NCBI GenBank assembly: GCA_025345505.1
Contig: JANVCC010000146.1
Location: forward strand, 4,195,163 to 4,259,162
Origin: Todiramphus chloris collaris
Lineage: Eukaryota > Chordata > Aves > Coraciiformes > Alcedinidae
Reading direction: 5' to 3'
Length of the DNA: 64,000 nt
The notes beneath the pieces are model-generated. The model ran no database searches. It was not told the origin of the DNA and saw nothing but the letters and a program-made list of their open reading frames with translations. This document shows, piece by piece, positions 58,546 through 64,000 of this stretch (its first letter is position 1; every line of letters starts with the position of its first letter). Both the position numbers and the translations under genes were made by a program.

Positions 58546-59674
58546 GGCCTGAGTCTCACAGAAGTGCAGACCCCAACCTTCTGCAGACTCCAGCTATAGT
58601 CTCTCTCTATGTGCCCAAACATGTACCTTTAATGTCAGTGGCAAATCTCTCTTTTGCCTCAGCTTGTTATGGATTTGGTCAAGCCTGGTCTTGTTTCTTT
58701 TGAAGTCAGTAAGAAAAAAATCTAGTGGGGGAGAGGATAAAAATCTATTTCCCAGTCTCAAGCTTCTTTTAAATGCCAGATTATCCTTATGCAATGCAAC
58801 TTGAAGTCCTCCATTCTGACCAGTCTTGTTCCTTCAGCCAGTTCGTTTTATTGTCTGGAGTTTGTATCCTGGAGTCCCAGCAGCAGCAGCGAAAACAGCT
58901 GCCAACATCCTGGGAATATCTGCCTTGGAATCTCAACTACTGTGTGAAGGTACTGCTCTCCAGTTTGAGATTCGTGTTTGCAAAGGAAATCTGTCCAACA
59001 ACAACATCAGGCGAGGAAAAAAAAAGGAGGAAAAAGAGCTTTATATAACAGAATTAACAGAGCTGTTGCAATAGAAATGTGAAGTTAACAGGCAACTTTT
59101 CCTCCTCCTCCTCTGCCCCCACCCCAACCTCCTCTTCTAAAAGCAGTTTCATTTGTTTTTGTTTCCAAACTTCTTTTACTGGCCACTCACACGGCCCCGC
59201 TCCCTTTGTCTAATTTGGATCTCGAACTTCCATGCAACCGACTCTTGCTGTAACTGTAAATCTTTTTACGGCCCTTCTGCCTCTGAACTGTAAAAGCAAT
59301 GCCACTGTAAGCTGCCTAAATGGGTCATAAATCCACTTAGTGCACTGAATGAGGAAAAAAGTTTTTAAGGGAAAGAAAGGAAAAAAAGGCAAACTAAGGT
59401 GGCTGGAGGGACACAGGGGAAAAAAACCCAAGAATGTATTTGCTAAATGGAACCAAAATAACAGGAGTCAGAGGGAAAATATGAACATTGGGGAGGGGGG
59501 GATGGATGAAATGATGCATCTTGGTGGTAAAAACAAACTGCTTTTGAAGACTGCCCAGTTTATTAGCACTCAGTGACTTAGAGGAGGCTGTTGCTTGCCC
59601 TCCATTCCTGTTGGCATCAGTAAGACCTGGTAGCACCAGGAGAGTCTACAAGACTGCCAACAGCTAAGAGACTC

Positions 59675-59691
59675 TTTTTTTTTTTTTTTTT
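59675..59691. repeat. T17 homopolymer
   Basis: Uninterrupted run of T. Confidence 0.9.
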
Positions 59692-59774
59692 AAACACTGG
59701 GTGGTCCAGGGACTGGTAGGTATGTGAGTAGTCCTAGCTTTTCTTCACTGCCTGACTCACAGGTTTAGTCGTGG

Positions 59775-59850
59775 GTCTGCAATTCAATTTATTCATCTGT
59801 AAATGGGAGACAAAGGTATTCCCCTTATTTGTAAAATGTCTTCAGAGCTG
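59775..59850. repeat. Possible ancient MIR-like remnant
   Basis: 'caatttattcatctgtaaat' then 'gggagacaaaggtattcccc' and 'ttatttgtaaaatg' resembles the 3' half of MIR. Weak. Confidence 0.25.
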
Positions 59851-60540
59851 CTTAAATACCACCAGGACAGGGGCAGAACTGATTCCAGTGGCAGTCAATA
59901 GCAACAGTTTAATTTGTTTCTGCAGAAGTGGAGCTAGTCCCAAATGGGCAACTTTTGTCTATGTAATTTATTGCATTTATCACCATGGTATCTGAGCTCA
60001 AAGAGTATTATCCAAATTCCACTGAATTCACCAAGTGTCTTTCCACTGCTTTCAATAAGTTTTGGATTTGACCCCAAAGTCACAAAAAACCTGAGGAATA
60101 TGTCAAAAGAATGTAAGTGGGTGTGAGTTGAAATTGAGGAGTTCAGAGACTGGAATATGCAGAACAGTAGCTATTTAAAGACCGAGTTTGCTACTGAGTG
60201 TTCCCTTTTAATAGGGTTATATAAATACATTCCCATCTCAATATATGTGGAAAAACAGGCAGTGAGGTGAGAGTCTACTGCTTTATTTCTTATGGGAAAT
60301 ATTGTGCATAGCTCAACCACCTCTTCCCCTTTCCTCACCCACCACCCACAGTCCCTGGAAGCCCTCAGCAGCTGTGTACAGTGTGAAGAGGCACATCCGG
60401 GAGCACTGCGAGAGTTAAAAAGTTCACAGCCCTGCCTTTATAATAAAGCTCCTGTTTTCATTGCCTTCTCACTTCAGCTTAAAGACTCGATCTGAGTTTT
60501 GGCACTCAACATGTCGGAATGGGAGGGGAGACTGCTCCTT

Positions 60541-60557
60541 TTTATTATTATTATTAC
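60541..60557. repeat. (ATT)n run
   Basis: Five ATT units. Confidence 0.9.
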
Positions 60558-62888
60558 TATTAGTTTATTACTCTGCTCCCTTGCAATGAAAAGAGGAGGG
60601 GAAAAAAAAAATGTTCTTGCTTGGCAAAGACCAAATGAGTTTCAGTACTGCCCCCTCGGGCCAGGTGTGTCCCCTGCAGAATGTCACTGCCAGAGCAGAC
60701 ACAACTGGCACCTCAGCTACCATCCCTGGGAAGAAAAGTCGGTGGCCAAAGAGAAGAAATGAAGCAATGTCTTTTTTTCACCAGTACCATAGGTGTGGTG
60801 CACTGACAGATGGTCCAGGTCAGGAGATGCTGCTACTGTAACTTAAAAGAATCCTATGAAAATGATGGAAATCTTTGACTGCGAAAAGTGGGGTCTGCAC
60901 CTGGACAGTAATTATCTCTCAAAGGAAATCCATCTAGTAACTTATTGCTTATTCTCTCCACGCACTTTGTGTACAAGAACAATACAAAGGCTGGCATACT
61001 TCATATCAAGAGGCTTCCAAAAAGCTGTTTACACTCTGTCAGGGCAATAAGCTACAGAGATTTTTGCAATATTATCTCAATTATGGGTAACAATTGGAAT
61101 ACACTTTTTTTATAAAGCTTTCCTAAAAGCTCTGGCATGGATCCTTGGAGCAGGCAAACTCTGCCAAACTCCATGAAGCTTATATACCTGCAGCTAATCC
61201 TTTAGTATCTGTAAAGTTTTATAAGTACAGCTGAAGTACAGTGATTATTTTTGCCATCAACAGAGCTAGAGCAATCTGCCTGCACTGAGTGGACCCTGTT
61301 TGAAGGTCTGTGCTGGAGAGCAAGGCACAAATGTCACAGAGGCAGGACAGTGCAATGCTGGAGGAATTCTGTGGCCAAGTGAGAACCAGCTCCAAGATGA
61401 AGACTGTGTCCATATGTTAATAACATCAGCCTTAATGGGGATTGATCCTCCTGTCTGGGTGCAAACAACCATGCAAATATATTATAAAGACCACATTTTA
61501 AAAGAAAAAATATAAAGCACATCAGACTTGGGTACCTGTCTTTAAAGACCTTGGGAACCCCAACAACAGTCTTTCAATAAAATCCCAAACAGCTGGGATG
61601 ACTTGATTACAAGGAGATCTCTCCTTTTTAGCCAGTTGTAGAGATTTTATTAATTCTAGTGAATATATCACAGGTCTCAGGTCTCAAGATGACTGATGCT
61701 TTCATTACAGCCTTGGCTGCAGCCACTAGGTGGTTGTTATGAATCTGAGCTTTCATTTTTTAAAGCTTTAGCTGCCACCATTCAAAGAAACGGTATTAAA
61801 AATAAACTAGGAAAGCTTAAAAGTAAGAAAGAGGAAAAAAAGTAAGGACGAATGAAAAAAGGTAAACTCTACAGAAACGCAGAAGATAAGTTAAAAAATA
61901 TTATTATAGTAATTATTTCTTGAATGTTTGATGGCTAGAGTAGATGTTACTGGCTAGCTGACAGCAGCAAAGCTACCTTGAATGAAAGCTGTGTAACAGA
62001 ATTTGGCTATAATCTACATTTGCTTTAAATCTGTGCAACCTCTAGTAGAGAACTAGGAACAGTCACAGATTGAGTTTAGTTTTCACTTCTGATGCTCCTG
62101 CATATTGTGGGGGATATGAATTTGGCAAAGAGTTTGCATTTATTAGCACATATAACTTTACCAGGAATGTTTGGTCTTGCTGTTAAAGCCCAGATCTAGA
62201 ACACAGGAATATGTCAGAAGCTAGTGTCATTTTTAAAAGCAAGCTTAGAAATCATGTATTTCTGTTGAAATACCTCAGAAGTAAACCAACTGCACCCAAA
62301 AAGTTTAGAAGGCAGAAACATCACATATCCCGAAATATTCTTTTTAAAAACCTATTTCATTATTTGGAAAACTTCACTCACAACTTCTAAATACTTAGAA
62401 CTGGAAATACTGCTGCTAACTGCTCATCATCATTTCTCATGGCATTATGCATATGCAAGGACAGATTTCTGTCTCCATACTATATTTAAGAAAGGGGATT
62501 TATTGAAATAATTTGCAGAGTCATACTTGAGCAGCTTAGATCCAATAATAGATGTTAGCACTTGGTCTCCTACCCACTCCTTCTGTGTAAAGGCGGCAGG
62601 CATTGAAAGACTGAGCACCCTAGGATGTTGTGGTGTATTCCGGAAGATTCAGGTATGAGATTTTGCCATAAACCATCTTGTGTGACCCTGTCCGACACAG
62701 AGAAGCCAAGGCCCCTTAAGAGAATTACATGCCAAGGATCTGGACCTTGACCTCTTCTGCCTGAATTCCCCAACTGTGGAATGAAGGAAGTAGCACTGCT
62801 AAGCCACAAACCATGAACAAACATGTAATTAAAGTAACAGAGTCCAGAGCATCACAACACCACACTGGGGAAGCTGGTATGAACTCAC

Positions 62889-63009
62889 CTTAGGACAGCT
62901 TGTGTGTATGAAGCACAAAATGTGGTGCAGAGATAATCGCCTCAGGAATTTGGACCAAAATAGGCTGGAGAAGCTCTTCATGGACTCTAAAGCTTCTGAG
63001 CTGTCTCCA
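62889..63009 (-). other. Possible 121-bp exon (unverified)
   Basis: On the minus strand 'atccagatgatctgcag' precedes 121 bases ending 'gtcctaag' before a strong donor 'gtgagt'. One frame is open throughout. A second, more protein-like frame ('FRVHEELLQPILVQIPEA') stops four bases before the donor, so the two signals conflict. A 170-codon + frame overlaps on the other strand (62902-63414). Confidence 0.13.
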
Positions 63010-64000
63010 CTGCAGATCATCTGGATAAGTCACTACCACGTGTTGCAGACCAGCAACACAACAGCACTGCAGCAACATCACGCTGGGGAGAATAAAACTG
63101 CAAGAGACATTGAAAATATTTCAGTTTATGAAGTTTTCAAAAAGGCATTCAGATGTGTTACAGCTCAGAAAAGCCCTTTTTTCTTTCCTGAAGCAGGTGT
63201 AGAAAACAAAAGAGATATGGATGGAAATTTGTGCCTAGCTCTGAACTGCTGCTTTATTTCTGTTTGCTTTGCTTTACTCCTCTTGCCAATGTTTCAGATA
63301 AGAACAACTTGTTTTGGGGTCAGTCTCAACTTTCTTGTTTGTGTCAGTTTATTTTGGATCGGATTCCTAAATTCACATACGCAAACTCAAACAACTATTT
63401 ACATCCATGCGTAACCTACCCATGCTACTAAAGAGTAAAAGTCTCCCTCAGCCTGAGGAGAACCTGCTGTTGACAAACTCCTTCTCCTCTGAACCATAAC
63501 CTTCGACTCATCATGTGGGGGAGAAGGGAGAAATGCAATCAGGTGCAGAATGCCAGTACAGCCCTCTGGGGTGACAGCCAATTTCCAAGCAACCATTAAA
63601 AGGTCCATATGGAATTTCATGTTTAATATAAAGCAACAAGAAACAGGAAAACCCAACGGTGAACACATGTCGTGTGTTACTTCTGCCGGCGAGCTTGGGC
63701 CAGTGTCTGAGCCTTTCCAGGTGCTCTCTTCTGCACTGAGAGCGAGCTGTGGGGATGTTCAGCACACTTGGGGTGCTCTTACACTTAATATTATTATTAT
63801 TTTAACTAAGAAACTAGCTGCTTGGTTCATTTGAGGAGGGTATGGCTTTGAGACAGATGTGGAAATAATCTCAAAACATCAGGGTCAGGCAGTGGAACGT
63901 TTCCAAGATTGTATGAAACATTAAGCAAGTGAATGAAAACCATTTATTTTCCCATCTCATATCCCACAGCAAACTTGTACTTCTCAAGCTTATCTTCATA
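63010..64000. other. Non-coding stretch, no gene supported
   Basis: Covers the right part of the 170-codon + frame (to 63414), whose C-terminal hydrophobic stretches come from T-rich DNA. No homology and no gene supported to the window end. Confidence 0.6.

Larger units (their letters stand above)
58546..62888. other. Non-coding stretch, no gene supported
   Basis: Contains T17 (59675-59691), a MIR-like phrase (59775-59850), a possible old repeat remnant near 60015-60065 and an (ATT)n run (60541-60557). No supportable gene. Confidence 0.65.

Noticed and set aside
1-64000. tRNA, rRNA, snRNA, LTR retrotransposon and DNA transposon signatures
   Set aside because: I looked for tRNA A/B boxes, LTR-like paired ends and transposase-like frames by eye and found none I could support; a covariance-model or RepeatMasker run would be needed to exclude them.

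Overview
The window looks like a piece of a bird (or at least archosaur) nuclear genome. It carries nine clear CR1-type LINE fragments, most of them 5'-truncated and lying on the minus strand, so that the CR1 3' end appears on the + strand as a 'cagaatcacagaat...ggttggaaggg' type signature. I see no Alu-like or tRNA-derived SINEs and no recognisable LTR element. By my rough count the CR1 fragments cover about 6-7 % of the window, which fits the low repeat load of avian genomes. Codon-dense bacterial or viral organisation is absent: the longest reading frames are 180, 178 and 170 codons, they overlap open frames on the other strand or simple repeats, and none resembles a known protein. The only recognisable protein homology is CR1 reverse transcriptase.

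Layout. 1-8.6 kb: non-coding, with one CR1 tail (836-1050), a CA repeat and octamer-type motifs. 8.6-9.2 kb: CR1. 9.2-11 kb: two stretches that look like conserved regulatory DNA (clustered SOX, CRE-like and homeodomain sites) and a dense CpG patch at 10285-10370. 11-21 kb: non-coding, with two exon-like segments on the minus strand (15620-15715, 18462-18555). 21-30 kb: CR1 at 20971-21270, a large GA-rich compound microsatellite (24298-24466), a 52-bp near-identical duplication (23629-23680 and 24793-24844), and a CpG-rich patch followed by an 18-bp perfect palindrome (27232-27249). 29.9-30.6, 33.7-33.9 and 37.5-37.95 kb: three further CR1s. 38-52 kb: non-coding, several exon-like islands with strong splice-site-like borders on both strands, and homeodomain-rich AT stretches. 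52.1-58.5 kb: three CR1s, including the only one (56491-57785) that keeps part of the RT domain. 58.5-64 kb: non-coding.

Interpretation. This is either a gene-desert interval or part of one or more very long introns, with several islands that read like regulatory DNA. I could not tie any exon-like segment to a named gene, and because they lie on both strands most are probably chance. I found no new multi-gene system. The observations most worth checking are the CpG/palindrome block near 27 kb, the SOX/CRE/homeodomain cluster at 9.2-9.45 kb, the 1.16-kb-spaced duplication, and the exon-like segments at 15.6, 18.5, 25.2, 41.4 and 41.8 kb.
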